Positions 16,463 to 25,233 of a DNA stretch of 64,000 bases are shown here, piece by piece. The notes below the pieces were generated by a model that saw only the letters and a program-made list of their open reading frames with translations, searched no databases and was not told where the DNA came from. This DNA comes from Chloroflexota bacterium. Its GTDB lineage: Bacteria; Chloroflexota; Anaerolineae; Aggregatilineales; Phototrophicaceae. How positions within the stretch are numbered: position 1 is the stretch's first letter; the number at the start of each line of letters is the position of its first letter. The stretch covers positions 155,103 through 219,102 of the forward strand of contig JACRPS010000005.1 of NCBI GenBank assembly GCA_016223085.1. The letters are read 5' to 3'. A program made the position numbers and the translations under genes.

Positions 16463-16636
16463 GGAATATTCGTACCTGTTCGGCTCAGGCCCCTGGCTAA
16501 CCCTTCACTGTAAGCCCGCTGAAAGAGGGCTGAAGAACACGGATTGTCCTGACTTGCCAGCCACCTTCCAGGTGGTTTTTTCCGTTCAGCCGGACGGTTT
16601 CCAGCGTCCGGCGAAGCCAACCGAAATGAAGACGAA

Positions 16637-16660
16637 GGGGCGACCCGATGCAGTCGCCCC
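16637..16660. repeat. GGGGCGACCC palindrome
   Basis: GGGGCGACCCGA then TGCAGTCGCCCC, an imperfect intergenic member related to the GACC copy at 2856. Confidence 0.65.
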
Positions 16661-16673
16661 GACTCATCCCTTG

Positions 16674-18926
16674 TTACTTCTTCCGGCTCTGCGCGTCCAT
16701 CGCTGCCACCGCCGCGATAGCCACGATGTCTTCCACATCGTCACCCGCCTGCAGGACATGCACCGGCGCGCCCATGCCCAGCAGCACCGGTCCAATTGTT
16801 TCCGCACCGCCCAGCCGCGCCAGCAGCTTGTAAGCGATATTGGCCGCTTCCAGATCGGGGAAAACCAGAACGTTGGCGTCCTTCACCCGGCTGAACGGGA
16901 AACGCTGCTCCACGATGTCGCCGACGGTGGCGGTATCGGCCTGCATTTCGCCGTCAACCGGGATGTCCGGGCGCTTCTGGCGCACCAGCCCAACCGCACA
17001 GCGCACCTTGTCCGCCAGCGGGTGCGGCGTGCTGCCAAAGTTCGAAAACGACAGCATGGCAACGTGCGGGTCAATCTCCAGCGTCCGCGCGAAGTCCGCC
17101 GCCAGAATGGCGATCTCCGACAGGGTTTCCGCATCGGGGTCAATATTCACGGTGGCGTCAGTGAACAGGTAGACGCGCCCTTTGGCGATCATCAGGTAAA
17201 CGCCGCTGGCGCGGGTGGCGCCGGGGCGGGTATGGAAGATTTGCAGCGCCGGGCGGATAACCTCCGGGTATTCGTGGGTCACGCCGTTCACGTAAGCATC
17301 GGCGTCGCCCATCTTCAGCATCATCAGGCCGAAGTGGGTACGGCTGCTCATCAGATTACGCGCCTGCGCGCGGTTCAGCCCCTTGCGCTGGCGCAGTTCA
17401 AACAGGGCCGCTTCGTAGCGCGGGCGGTAGGTTTCGTCGGAATACGGCTCGATGATGCGCGGATTAAACTGCAAGCCGAGTTCCTCAATCAGCCGGCGCA
17501 CCTTCTCCACGCGCCCCAGCAGAATCGGCGTGCCGATACCTTCTTCTTCCACCCGTGCGGCGGCGCGAATGATCTTGGGGTCGTCGCCTTCGGGGAACAC
17601 AATGCGCTGCTTCGCGCCCATCCGGGCTTTGTTGATAATCGTGCTGCGGATGCGCCGCCCGAAGCCCTGCCGCCGGATAAGCTGCTCGCGGTACTCGTTG
17701 ATGTCAATCTGCCGCCGCGCCACACCGGACTGCATGGCGGCCTCGGCGACTGCCGGCGATACCCACAGCAGCACGCGCGGGTCCAGCGGCTTGGGAATCA
17801 GATAGTCGCGCCCGAACTTGATCGAAGTCTTGCCATAGGCGGTTAACACGCTGTCCGGCACATCCTCGTGCGCCAACTGTGCCAGCGCCTTCGAGGCGGC
17901 CATCTTCATCGCCTCGTTGATTTCGCTGGCATACACGTCCAGCGCGCCCCGGAAGATAAACGGGAAACCCAGCACGTTATTGATCTGGTTGGCGTAGTCG
18001 CTGCGCCCCGTGCCCACAATCGCGTCCGGACGGACATCCAGAGCGTCTTCCGGCCTGATCTCCGGGTCGGGGTTCGCCAGCGCGAAGATGATCGGGTCTT
18101 TCGCCATCAGCTTAACCACATGCGGCTTCAGCGCCCCGGCGACCGACAGCCCCAGGAACACATCGGCGCCTTCCATCGCGTCTTCCAGCGTGCGGGCGTC
18201 GGTAGCGGCGGCAAATTCCGCCTTGTATTTGTTAACCCCGTCACGGCCCTGGTAGATCACCCCTTTGGAGTCACACATGATGATGTTGTCGCGCCGGACG
18301 CCGAGACTGACATAAAACTTGGCGGTCGCAATCGCGCTGGCACCCGCGCCGGAGACAACCACTTTTAAATCGGCCAGTTTTTTGCCGGTGATCTCGCAGG
18401 CGTTTAGCAGCGCCGCGCCGGAAATGATCGCTGTGCCATGCTGGTCATCGTGGAACACCGGAATCGGCAGCATGGCTTTCAGCCGTTCTTCCACCTCAAA
18501 ACATTCGGGCGCTTTGATGTCTTCCAGGTTGATACCGCCAAAGGTGGGCGCGATGGCCTGCACGGCGCAGACGATCTCATCCACTGTACGGGCATCAATC
18601 TCGATGTCAAACACGTCCACGTCAGCAAACCGTTTAAACAGCACGCCCTTGCCTTCCATCACCGGCTTGGACGCCAGCGGCCCCCGGTCGCCCAAACCGA
18701 GGATAGCCGTGCCGTTGGAAACCACCGCGACCAGATTCGATTTCGCCGTCAGTTCATAGGCGCTGAGTGGGTCAGCTTCAACTTCCAGCACCGCTTCGGC
18801 CACGCCGGGGGAATAGGCCAGCGACAGATCGCGCTGTGTGGTGAGCGGTTTGGTGGGGGTAACTTCGATTTTGCCGGGGCGGCCCATCTTATGATAGGCC
18901 AGCGCATCCTGTTTCGTAATTGCCAT
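16674..18926 (-). CDS. maeB: NADP-dependent malic enzyme with phosphotransacetylase-like domain
   Basis: 750 aa, close to the roughly 760 aa of MaeB. Malic N domain with [15 protein letters not shown] (about 30-45), catalytic metal-binding [23 protein letters not shown](P)-binding [17 protein letters not shown], then from about residue 430 a PTA-like regulatory domain ([15 protein letters not shown]). It decarboxylates malate to pyruvate, giving NADPH; the PTA domain is normally allosteric (acetyl-CoA) rather than catalytic. Monocistronic. Confidence 0.95.
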   Translation of the reverse strand: MAITKQDALAYHKMGRPGKIEVTPTKPLTTQRDLSLAYSPGVAEAVLEVEADPLSAYELTAKSNLVAVVSNGTAILGLGDRGPLASKPVMEGKGVLFKRFADVDVFDIEIDARTVDEIVCAVQAIAPTFGGINLEDIKAPECFEVEERLKAMLPIPVFHDDQHGTAIISGAALLNACEITGKKLADLKVVVSGAGASAIATAKFYVSLGVRRDNIIMCDSKGVIYQGRDGVNKYKAEFAAATDARTLEDAMEGADVFLGLSVAGALKPHVVKLMAKDPIIFALANPDPEIRPEDALDVRPDAIVGTGRSDYANQINNVLGFPFIFRGALDVYASEINEAMKMAASKALAQLAHEDVPDSVLTAYGKTSIKFGRDYLIPKPLDPRVLLWVSPAVAEAAMQSGVARRQIDINEYREQLIRRQGFGRRIRSTIINKARMGAKQRIVFPEGDDPKIIRAAARVEEEGIGTPILLGRVEKVRRLIEELGLQFNPRIIEPYSDETYRPRYEAALFELRQRKGLNRAQARNLMSSRTHFGLMMLKMGDADAYVNGVTHEYPEVIRPALQIFHTRPGATRASGVYLMIAKGRVYLFTDATVNIDPDAETLSEIAILAADFARTLEIDPHVAMLSFSNFGSTPHPLADKVRCAVGLVRQKRPDIPVDGEMQADTATVGDIVEQRFPFSRVKDANVLVFPDLEAANIAYKLLARLGGAETIGPVLLGMGAPVHVLQAGDDVEDIVAIAAVAAMDAQSRKK

Positions 18927-19297
18927 CTTGAAAAAACCCTTCTCTATACAATCGTGTATTCAGGCTGAAGGACAGCCGGCGGACATCTGCCCTGTTTGTA
19001 TTGTAACGCGGCTGCGACCGAGTGGGGCGTTAACCTTCCCGTGAGGAATATCCGCTGAAAAAGTGACAGAAGTCCGCTCTTAGACGAGTCGGTTTTGCCT
19101 ATTCTGTAGAAGTTCGCCGTTTCATCCTGCCGTGCAGGAAACAAAATTGTAACGCTGACAGTACTTTATTCATATTTCCCTTGAATAACCCAATTTTTTC
19201 CGAAAAAATAGGTTGGGCAATTGTCAAAATGATAAATTTAGTGTTATCATGGCTTCATGATTTTCATTAATCAACAATGGTTCATGAGGGTGGCGTC
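18927..19297. other. 371-bp divergent intergenic region
   Basis: AT-rich part at 19165-19260. It carries a promoter-like pair for the plus strand (see 19221) and the leader of maeB on the minus strand. Nothing else recognised. Confidence 0.6.
19221..19249 (+). promoter_or_regulatory. Sigma-70-like promoter
   Basis: TTGTCA at 19221-19226, 17-nt spacer, TTATCA at 19244-19249, about 50 nt upstream of the ATG at 19298, in a locally AT-rich stretch. Confidence 0.5.
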
Positions 19298-20077
19298 ATG
19301 TCCTACTTTACGGTTCAGAATCACATGGCTTTGACCGCAGGTCACGGTCAGGCCGACGAGGCGTTCCAGGCGGCTTACAACAAGCTGCTCGAACTCCACA
19401 ACGCCGTGTATCCCCGGCTGCGCAATCACGGTGTGGATTTACATCCCCGCTGGCAGAAGGCGTCGGTCGTGGTGCAGGAATCGGCGGCAGCGCTGGAACA
19501 GAGCAGCGCGCTGGTGCTGCCATATTTCCGGTCACGGGAACAGGCGGAGATGGTGGAACGGCTGATGGGCAAGGAAAATATCGCCCAGTCCGGTGGGGTG
19601 GATACTTTCCGCCATCCGGTGATTGAACTGCGGCTGACGCCTTATTCATTCGCCATCGAACTGATTCTGTCCCCGTATGCCTGGTGGGACCAGCAGAATT
19701 TCATCGGCAAGCTGGAACTGCCGCACCACCGCGCGACCTTCCGCCAGATTCTGATGGAGATGGACGGCGATTACTGCTTTGGCTTCTGGCAGGGGTTGGA
19801 ACTGAGCGAGATGCACCTGTGCAATGCCCAACTCCGCCGGGGCAACATCCTCGACGAGTGGATGAACACTTTCGCCGATGGGCAGGACTGGCTGCGCGTG
19901 GGCCGGTGGTACGAACCGGAAGCATCGGCGCTGCATCCGTCGTACATCACCAGCGAAGTGCTGAATACCATCAAATCGCTGAACCGGCTGTACCACTTCC
20001 TGCTGTGGACGAGCAACAATAATTTCCAGGACTTTTACGAAAAACGCCAGCGTTACGCCAAGCGCCTGTACGCCTGA
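19298..20077 (+). CDS. Hypothetical protein (259 aa)
   Basis: Not recognised. It starts MSYFTVQNHMALTAGHGQ, with GAGGGTGG upstream. It contains YFRSREQAEMVERLMGKENI (DNA mimic-like or DUF1054-type acidic stretch), then FRHPVIELRLTPYSFAIELI, then many aromatics (DYCFGFWQGLELSEMHL). No signal peptide or transmembrane helix. Single gene with its own promoter. Confidence 0.55.
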   Translation: MSYFTVQNHMALTAGHGQADEAFQAAYNKLLELHNAVYPRLRNHGVDLHPRWQKASVVVQESAAALEQSSALVLPYFRSREQAEMVERLMGKENIAQSGGVDTFRHPVIELRLTPYSFAIELILSPYAWWDQQNFIGKLELPHHRATFRQILMEMDGDYCFGFWQGLELSEMHLCNAQLRRGNILDEWMNTFADGQDWLRVGRWYEPEASALHPSYITSEVLNTIKSLNRLYHFLLWTSNNNFQDFYEKRQRYAKRLYA

Positions 20078-20127
20078 CTCGACAGCGATGACGCGCTGGA
20101 AGACGACGACACACTCTTAAAAGAAAC

Positions 20128-20157
20128 GTAGGGACGAGGTAAGCCTCGTCCCGATAC
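20128..20157. repeat. GTAGGGACGAGG palindrome
   Basis: GTAGGGACGAGGTA then AGCCTCGTCCCGATAC, between convergent genes. Subfamily ACGAGG, shared with 20831. Confidence 0.8.
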
Positions 20158-20164
20158 GTGAATC

Positions 20165-20803
20165 TTACAGCAGCAAATCCAGCGCGGCCCACCACGCGCT
20201 CAGGCCGTACAGCACCAGAAACAGGCCGCTGGCAATCGAACCCCAGCGCAGCAGGCGCGGGTTGAGCAGCCGCCGCAGTGTGCTGAAGATCAGCGCCAGC
20301 AGCACCACCCACACCAGCGCGCCAACCAGCATCGCCGCCATCGCTATCAGCCCAACCGCCTCCATCGGCGGCCAGTGTTCCGGCCACGCCATAAAGAAAT
20401 TGCCGGCGATGGCAATCCAGCTAATCACCGCCACCGGGTTAAACAGCGTCATCAGCAGGCCGGAACGCAGCGCCTGCCAGCTTTTTTCTTCCCGGACGCC
20501 GCCTTCCAGCCGCCGGACTTCCACGCGGGAGCGCATCGCTTCCAGCCCCAGGTAGATCAGCCAGCCGCCGCCCAGCGTCCACAAACCCAGCCGGAACAGC
20601 ACGCTGTCCGCCAGCAGCGCCGCCAGCCCGAAGTAGACCATCAGCGCGTACAGTGCGTCCGCAAGCGTGGAACCCAGATTGAAGGTCAAGGCGTCCCGGA
20701 AACCCCGTGAGATGGCTCGCTGTCCGGTCGAAATCGTGACCGGCCCCGGCGGCATGGCAACCACCAATCCAACAACAAAAGCAGCAGTGATCATGGCGAG
20801 CAT
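20165..20803 (-). CDS. LysE/RhtB-family exporter
   Basis: 212 aa, about six transmembrane helices. The N-terminal MPPGPVTISTGQRAISRGF is the LysE/RhtB signature (PGP...). The region LFNPVAVISWIAIAGNF fits the central NP-x-x-x-xW motif. It exports amino acids or similar small cations. The substrate cannot be assigned. Monocistronic. Confidence 0.88.
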   Translation of the reverse strand: MLAMITAAFVVGLVVAMPPGPVTISTGQRAISRGFRDALTFNLGSTLADALYALMVYFGLAALLADSVLFRLGLWTLGGGWLIYLGLEAMRSRVEVRRLEGGVREEKSWQALRSGLLMTLFNPVAVISWIAIAGNFFMAWPEHWPPMEAVGLIAMAAMLVGALVWVVLLALIFSTLRRLLNPRLLRWGSIASGLFLVLYGLSAWWAALDLLL

Positions 20804-20830
20804 CAGAAAACCTCCATGTACAATGCAGAC

Positions 20831-20860
20831 TGTAGAGACGAGACATGCCTCGTTCCTACA
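20831..20860. repeat. TGTAGAGACGAG palindrome
   Basis: TGTAGAGACGAGACATG then CCTCGTTCCTACA, degenerate ACGAGG-subfamily member upstream of the exporter. Confidence 0.75.
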
Positions 20861-20873
20861 CCGGCAACCAGAT

Positions 20874-20912
20874 AAACAAAAAGCCCGGTATCCACATACT
20901 CGAATACCGGGC
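20874..20912 (-). terminator. Intrinsic terminator, minus strand
   Basis: A perfect 9-bp stem GCCCGGTAT/ATACCGGGC with a 12-nt loop, followed on the minus strand by TTTTTGTTT. It would end transcription of the small ORF at 20938-21096. Confidence 0.75.
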
Positions 20913-20937
20913 CGGCTGAACCAGATGTGATCGGACG

Positions 20938-21096
20938 TTATGCAGGATCAACGTGTCGCCCGACGCCGACGCCGGTGACACGCTGCTGGTTATTTGTGTC
21001 AATCAGAACCAGTAACCGTTTCATACCGGTGATGATAAAAAGGATGAGCGCGGCTGTCAAGAGTCCACTGACCGCCGCAGGCTCAACAAGCATCAT
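20938..21096 (-). CDS. Putative 52-aa single-span membrane protein
   Basis: The minus strand reads MMLVEPAAVSGLLTAALILF then IITGMKRLLVLIDTNNQQRV and ends VGRHVDPA. One helix (about residues 9-24) is followed by positive residues. No clear Shine-Dalgarno. An intrinsic terminator starts 26 nt after the stop, which supports a real transcript. It could be a chance frame. Confidence 0.4.
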   Translation of the reverse strand: MMLVEPAAVSGLLTAALILFIITGMKRLLVLIDTNNQQRVTGVGVGRHVDPA

Positions 21097-21107
21097 TCAG
21101 GTTTGTC

Positions 21108-21132
21108 AGTCTGCTTCAGCGGGCTTTTTTGT
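21108..21132 (+). terminator. Terminator-like hairpin
   Basis: AGTCTGC-TTCA-GCGGGCT followed by TTTTTTG. No plus-strand gene ends here, so it may instead be a repeat of the GCTTCAGCGGGCT type seen at 16500 and 22190. Confidence 0.4.
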
Positions 21133-21244
21133 TTAGCCGGATGCTTGAACATCTGGCGTCGGCTGCGCCAAAACGGTCAGCCCTGTGTATAGATGTTACT
21201 GATGCGGCTGTGATAGACTAGGCCGGATGGCAGCCAAAGGAGCC

Positions 21245-22072
21245 ATGATGCAACTGGCCGTAAATTATTCGCCCCAGGCAGCAAAACTGCTGGACGCAGG
21301 CGCAATCGCGTTTGATCTGTACAAATGCCCGGACTGGCCGGAGATGATCGCAACCGCGCGGATACAGCGCCCGGTGTACGTGCATTTCCCGCTGATGGCC
21401 GGGCGCAGCAACATTGATGAGATCGGCTGGGATACGATTAGCCATCTGTTAGCGGATACGGGCACGCGGTTGGTGAACACGCACCTCGCGCCGCGCGCCG
21501 CGGATTTTGGCGTGGCGCTGGACAGCACCGATGTGAACGATGCCGATGCGTTAATCCGCGCCATGCTGGCGGACATCCAGCCGCTGGCGCGCCGGTTTGG
21601 CCGGGAACGGGTGATCCTCGAAAACGCCAACTGGGACCCCAACTATGACATTCCGCGTCTGGTGCTGGACGCGGATACGATCTGCCACGTCGTTGCGGAA
21701 AGCGGCTGCGGCTTCCTGCTTGATCTGGCGCACGCGCGTATGGCAGCGGCCTACCTGGGGCTGGATGTGCGTGACTATATCGCCAGCCTGCCGGTAGACC
21801 GCCTGCGCGAACTGCACATCACCGGCACGCGCTACGATGACAGCGAGGCGCGGCTGGTAGATCACTTCCCGATGACCGACCCCGATTGGGAACTGGCAGC
21901 GTGGGCATTCGAGCAGCTTCACCAGGGCGAGTGGCGTAAACCGGACATCGTGGCGCTGGAATACGGTGGGACCGGGCCAGCCTTCGGCTGGCGCAGCGAT
22001 GCCGACGTGCTGGCGGCGGACGTACCGAGGCTGCTGGAGCTGGTGAAAAGTATCGTGCAGGGGCGGGTTTAG
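21245..22072 (+). CDS. DUF692 (MNIO)-like TIM-barrel protein
   Basis: 275 aa from ATG 21245, preceded by AAAGGAG. Putative metal-ligand stretches: LVNTHLAPRAADFG, VILENANWDP, GFLLDLAHARMAA, LRELHITGT, DHFPMTD and IVALEYGG, in the order seen in DUF692/UPF0276. That family (multinuclear iron oxidative enzymes such as MbnB) modifies peptides. A sugar isomerase/epimerase barrel is the alternative. No Cys-rich precursor was seen nearby. The last residues (QGRV, stop) come from a palindrome at 22058. Confidence 0.55.
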   Translation: MMQLAVNYSPQAAKLLDAGAIAFDLYKCPDWPEMIATARIQRPVYVHFPLMAGRSNIDEIGWDTISHLLADTGTRLVNTHLAPRAADFGVALDSTDVNDADALIRAMLADIQPLARRFGRERVILENANWDPNYDIPRLVLDADTICHVVAESGCGFLLDLAHARMAAAYLGLDVRDYIASLPVDRLRELHITGTRYDDSEARLVDHFPMTDPDWELAAWAFEQLHQGEWRKPDIVALEYGGTGPAFGWRSDADVLAADVPRLLELVKSIVQGRV

Positions 22073-22085
22073 AAACCCGCCCCTG
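22058..22085. repeat. CAGGGGCGGG palindrome forming a gene end
   Basis: Exact palindrome CAGGGGCGGGTTTA then GAAACCCGCCCCTG (two-base asymmetry at the centre). The TAG in its centre is the stop of the DUF692 gene. Confidence 0.9.
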
Positions 22086-22109
22086 TACATCAATTTAACA
22101 TTTCGGTGT

Positions 22110-22301
22110 GCGTCGCCGGACGCTGAAAGCCGTCCGGCTGACCGAAAAAAGCCGCCTTCAGGCGGCTGGCAAAACGTTTCTCACAGCTTTCAGCCTGCTT
22201 CAGCAGGCTTACCAAAACGATTCAGCCAGGGGACTTCTAGCCCCTGGCAGTGCAAACGCTTAACTTGATGCCTATGGGCTGGTTTCAAAACCTGCCCCTA
22301 C
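22110..22301. repeat. Cluster of GC-rich hairpins
   Basis: Successive inverted repeats: GCCGGACGCTGAAAGCCGTCCGGC, GCCGCCTTCAGGCGGC, AGCCTGCTTCAGCAGGCT, CCAGGGGACTTCTAGCCCCTGG, and a GGGCTGGTTTCAAAACCTGCCCC palindrome half (22274-22298). Related hairpins occur at 1795-1860 and 16490-16620. Confidence 0.7.
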
Positions 22302-22312
22302 AGACCAAAACC

Positions 22313-23071
22313 ATGAACTACTCATCTGCCGTCTTTTTCGATCTCGATCACACCCTGATTAGCGGGCCGTTTGGCATTGGCGTGTGGCCGACCGTGTTAA
22401 GCGAACTGGCCGAAAAAACCGGCCTTGACCGCCAGGAGATTTACCGCCTGCTACTGGACGAAAACGAAACGCGCCAGCTTGACGATGCGATTCCGGCGGT
22501 GGTAGCGATGGACTGGGACGACATCACGCAGTCGGTGGCGCGCCGCCTGGGGGTGACGCTGGCCGCCAGCGTGCGCGAACTGGCAGCCGCCCACGCCGCG
22601 CAGTCTGCCGTGCTGGACGATGGCTGCGCCGTGCTGCGGGAATTGGCCGCGCCGCACCGGGCGCTGGTGGTGGCAACCAAAGGGCTGGCGAAGTACCAGC
22701 AGCCGGTGCTGGACGCGCTGGGGCTGACGCCACTGTTCGACGCCGTACTGACGCCGGACCGCTATGGCGCGCTTAAAAAAGACCGCGCCTTCTGGGGCGA
22801 TTGGCCGGGGCGCGTTCGGTTAGGCATCATGGTTGGCGACCGCCACGACGATGACGTGGCCGGGCCGGCGGCTGTCGGCTTCAAAACGATCTGGAAAGTG
22901 GACGATCTGCCCGACCGCCTGCAGGCCAAAGACCCGTTCGCCCGCGCCCTGTTTTATCCCTATGCACCGGACCAGACACCGCCCGCCGATGCGATCATCA
23001 CCACGCTGGCGGACGTGCCGGACGTGGTGCGCCGGCTGGAACTGGCCGTACTGGGATTCACCGATGGGTAG
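22313..23071 (+). CDS. HAD-family hydrolase
   Basis: 252 aa from ATG 22313. Motif I VFFDLDHTLISG, motif II VVATKG, motif III Lys in GALKKDRAFWGDW, motif IV MVGDRHDDDVAGPAAVG: a complete phosphatase active site with an alpha-helical cap. Substrate unknown. Its stop TAG (23069-23071) is the first part of a palindrome. FolC begins 31 nt later, so they may be co-transcribed. Confidence 0.85.
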   Translation: MNYSSAVFFDLDHTLISGPFGIGVWPTVLSELAEKTGLDRQEIYRLLLDENETRQLDDAIPAVVAMDWDDITQSVARRLGVTLAASVRELAAAHAAQSAVLDDGCAVLRELAAPHRALVVATKGLAKYQQPVLDALGLTPLFDAVLTPDRYGALKKDRAFWGDWPGRVRLGIMVGDRHDDDVAGPAAVGFKTIWKVDDLPDRLQAKDPFARALFYPYAPDQTPPADAIITTLADVPDVVRRLELAVLGFTDG

Positions 23072-23095
23072 GGACACGGCGGCGCAGTGTCCTAC
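23068..23095. repeat. GTAGGGACAC palindrome at HAD gene end
   Basis: GTAGGGACACGGCG then GCGCAGTGTCCTAC, imperfect. Its GTAG supplies the HAD stop codon. Confidence 0.8.
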
Positions 23096-23102
23096 GTGGC
23101 TT

Positions 23103-24422
23103 ATGGTCGAAACCGCTTATCTCAACGCCCTTCGTTCCCTGTGCCAGCCGGTGCGCGCGGCAGATTTCCCGCGTTCGCTCGACCCGATGCGCGCGCTGCT
23201 GGCCGAACTGGACAATCCACAAACGCGCTTCCTGTCGGTCGTCGTGGCCGGGTCGGTTGGCAAGGGCACGACCTGCTGGAGAATCGCACAGGCGCTGAGG
23301 TCACCTCACCCCAACCCCTCTCCATCAGGTGGAGAGGGGCTTCAAACGCTTTCTTCTCCCCCTCTCCATACAATGGAGAGGGAGACGGGGGGTGAGGTTC
23401 GGATTGGTCTGTACACTGGCCCGCACCTGCACAGCTTCCGCGAACGGTTTGTCATCAACGGCGCGATGATCTCCCATACGGAATTCATCGAAGGGGCAAA
23501 AGCCGTCACCATAGCGGCGGCGCGGCTGGATTATCCCTACAGCACGTTTGAACGGGCGACAGCATTGGCGCTGTGGTGGTTCGCGCAGCAGCGGGTGAGC
23601 ATTGCCGTGCTGGAAGTGGGCATGGGCGGGCGCTGGGACGCGGTGAACGCCGTGCCGAACGTGCTGGCCCTGATTACGCCCATCGAAAAAGAACATCTCG
23701 CCATGCTGGGCGGTTCGCTGCAAACGATTGCCTGGCATAAAGCGGGCATCATGCAGCCGGGCGGACAGGCAGTGACCGGTACGCAGGACGAAGTGGTGAT
23801 GGACGTGCTGCGAATGGAAGCCGCGCGCGCGGGCGTTTACCTCAACGTGTCGCCGGACGTGGTGATGGCAGCCTGTCGCAACCTGCACGAGCGCAATCTT
23901 ACCCAGTGTTATTCCGTATCAACCGAAGCGCCAACCCTGCCAGGCCGTCTGGAAGCTGTCACCGTCGGCAGACGAACGGTGCTGATTGACGGTGCGCATA
24001 CACGGGAATCAGCCGAACGGTTGCGAGCGTGGATGAAACGATACGGAGGCGAAACCGACCCGGTGAGGGTGATTATCGGTATGTTGGGCGACAAAGCCGT
24101 AAACGACGTGCTGGCTGTGTTCGATCAACCGCACTTTCACGTCGTTCTGACGCAAGCGCCGAGCCACCGCGCGCTGTCGCCGGATGCGCTCAATGCACAG
24201 GCACGTCTGCAACACGCCAGCGTCGAAATCGTGCCCGAACTGAACGACGCGCTGGCGCAGGTTCACACTGCGCCCGAAAGCCTGTTTGCCGTCACCGGGT
24301 CGCTGCGGATGGCCGCCGCCGCGCGGGAGGTGTTTGGTTTACTGTCCCCGGACGAACTCGAAGAAGCGCGGGCGACACGGGCGATTTTTGAGGGTGAGGA
24401 TTATCTTCGTAAACTGGTGTAG
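23103..24422 (+). CDS. folC: Folylpolyglutamate/dihydrofolate synthase with 94-bp in-frame repeat
   Basis: 439 aa from ATG 23103. The Mur-ligase-like P-loop VVAGSVGKGTTCWRIAQAL is followed by a foreign segment (about 67-98: SPHPNPSPSGGEGLQTLSSP..., from the repeat at 23304-23397) before the normal RIGLYTGPHLHSFRERFVING. Then LEVGMGGRWDAVNAV, PIEKEHLAMLGGSLQTIAWHKAGI and IDGAHTRESAERL, all diagnostic of FolC. It ligates glutamate to folate. Frame is intact, so function may persist if the loop is tolerated. Its stop TAG comes from a palindrome at 24419. Confidence 0.85.
   Translation: MVETAYLNALRSLCQPVRAADFPRSLDPMRALLAELDNPQTRFLSVVVAGSVGKGTTCWRIAQALRSPHPNPSPSGGEGLQTLSSPPLHTMERETGGEVRIGLYTGPHLHSFRERFVINGAMISHTEFIEGAKAVTIAAARLDYPYSTFERATALALWWFAQQRVSIAVLEVGMGGRWDAVNAVPNVLALITPIEKEHLAMLGGSLQTIAWHKAGIMQPGGQAVTGTQDEVVMDVLRMEAARAGVYLNVSPDVVMAACRNLHERNLTQCYSVSTEAPTLPGRLEAVTVGRRTVLIDGAHTRESAERLRAWMKRYGGETDPVRVIIGMLGDKAVNDVLAVFDQPHFHVVLTQAPSHRALSPDALNAQARLQHASVEIVPELNDALAQVHTAPESLFAVTGSLRMAAAAREVFGLLSPDELEEARATRAIFEGEDYLRKLV
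23304..23397. repeat. 94-bp repeat with CCTCACCCC/GGGGTGAGG ends inside folC
   Basis: Terminal inverted repeats CCTCACCCC...GGGGTGAGG enclose two hairpins, CCCCTCTCC-ATCAGGT-GGAGAGGGG and CCCTCTCCAT-ACA-ATGGAGAGGG. It interrupts folC between the P-loop helix and strand 2 without a stop. Confidence 0.9.
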
Positions 24423-24447
24423 GGACATGGTGACGCCATGTCCCTAC
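24419..24447. repeat. GTAGGGACATGG palindrome at folC end
   Basis: Exact arms GTAGGGACATGG/CCATGTCCCTAC. The TAG at 24420-24422 is the folC stop codon. Confidence 0.9.
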
Positions 24448-24469
24448 GATTAACCGCCACAAAAATCCA

Positions 24470-24550
24470 AGTGTCTATCCATACTTCGTAGGGGCACGAC
24501 GGCATGCCGTGCCCCTACTGGCAAATAAAAGAGGTTTACGGATAGGTTCT
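24470..24550. repeat. Nested palindromic element, copy 2
   Basis: AGTGTCTATCCATA ... GAGGTTTACGGATAGGTTCT enclosing GTAGGGGCACGACGGCATGC then CGTGCCCCTAC (24488-24518, inner arm with a 3-nt insertion). Same arrangement as copy 1. Confidence 0.85.
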
Positions 24551-24600
24551 AACCGAAACTTAAATGAACGTGATATGTTCCTGACCAAAAGTATGATACA

Positions 24601-25227
24601 GTGATAACGCTGTTGGACGCTGGGATAGTTTCCGTGAACGATTCAAGATTTTACTGGGCGCGCCTCATTTCCGATCTGATCAGCCCGCCGGTGGTGTGGG
24701 CGGTGCTGATTTTCCCGATTGCCTTCCGGGAAGCGCACTCGCAGGCGCAGGCACTACTGTGGGGCCTGACCTATGGCGTGCTGGTCTGCCTGCTGCCGGC
24801 GCTGTATATCGGCTGGATGGTGCGGCGCGGCAGCATCAGCGATATTCATATGCGGCTGCGGGAAGAACGCCTGCGCCCGTTCCTCGTATCCATCGGCTGC
24901 ACCGGGCTGGCGTGGCTGGCACTGCGGCTGATGGGCGCGCCGTCGGTTGTGCCGCTGGTAGCGATCTCGACGCTGGTGCAGTTGGCGGCGATGGCGCTGA
25001 TTACCCTCGTCTGGCAGATCAGCATCCACGCCATGAGCATCACCAGCGCGGTGGTGGCAACCGGCATCCTGTTCGGTATCGGTCCGGCGCTGCTGGTATC
25101 GCCCCTCGTCCCGCTGGTAGGCGCGGCGCGGCTGAAACTCAACCGCCATACCCCGGCGCAGGTGCTGGCCGGAATGCTGCTGGGGGCGGTGGTGACGGTG
25201 ATGCTGTACGCGGTGGCGGTGGCGTAA
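24601..25227 (+). CDS. PAP2-superfamily membrane protein
   Basis: 208 aa. About five transmembrane helices. The region MRLREERLRPFLV, then WQISIHAMSITSAVVATG, then ARLKLNRHTPAQVLAGMLLG follows the PAP2 order (K/R..., S-x-H, R...H-T...AG). It may be a lipid phosphatase, or a partner of phosphotransferase-type proteins in polyprenyl metabolism. The start is uncertain: GTG 24601 or GTG 24634. The next gene follows after 6 nt, so this is a probable two-gene operon. Confidence 0.7.
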   Translation: MITLLDAGIVSVNDSRFYWARLISDLISPPVVWAVLIFPIAFREAHSQAQALLWGLTYGVLVCLLPALYIGWMVRRGSISDIHMRLREERLRPFLVSIGCTGLAWLALRLMGAPSVVPLVAISTLVQLAAMALITLVWQISIHAMSITSAVVATGILFGIGPALLVSPLVPLVGAARLKLNRHTPAQVLAGMLLGAVVTVMLYAVAVA

Positions 25228-25233
25228 GACACC

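Larger units (their letters stand above)
15998..16673. other. 676-bp gene-free, repeat-packed region
   Basis: It contains, in order, a nested palindromic element (16172-16253), a 211-bp element with 20-bp terminal inverted repeats (16252-16462), GC-rich hairpins (16490-16620) and a short palindrome (16637-16660). No protein-like frame was found. Confidence 0.75.

Noticed and set aside
16413..17846. 477-codon plus-strand frame opposite maeB
   Set aside because: His/Arg/Gln-rich antisense shadow of the malic enzyme gene, with no protein-like features.
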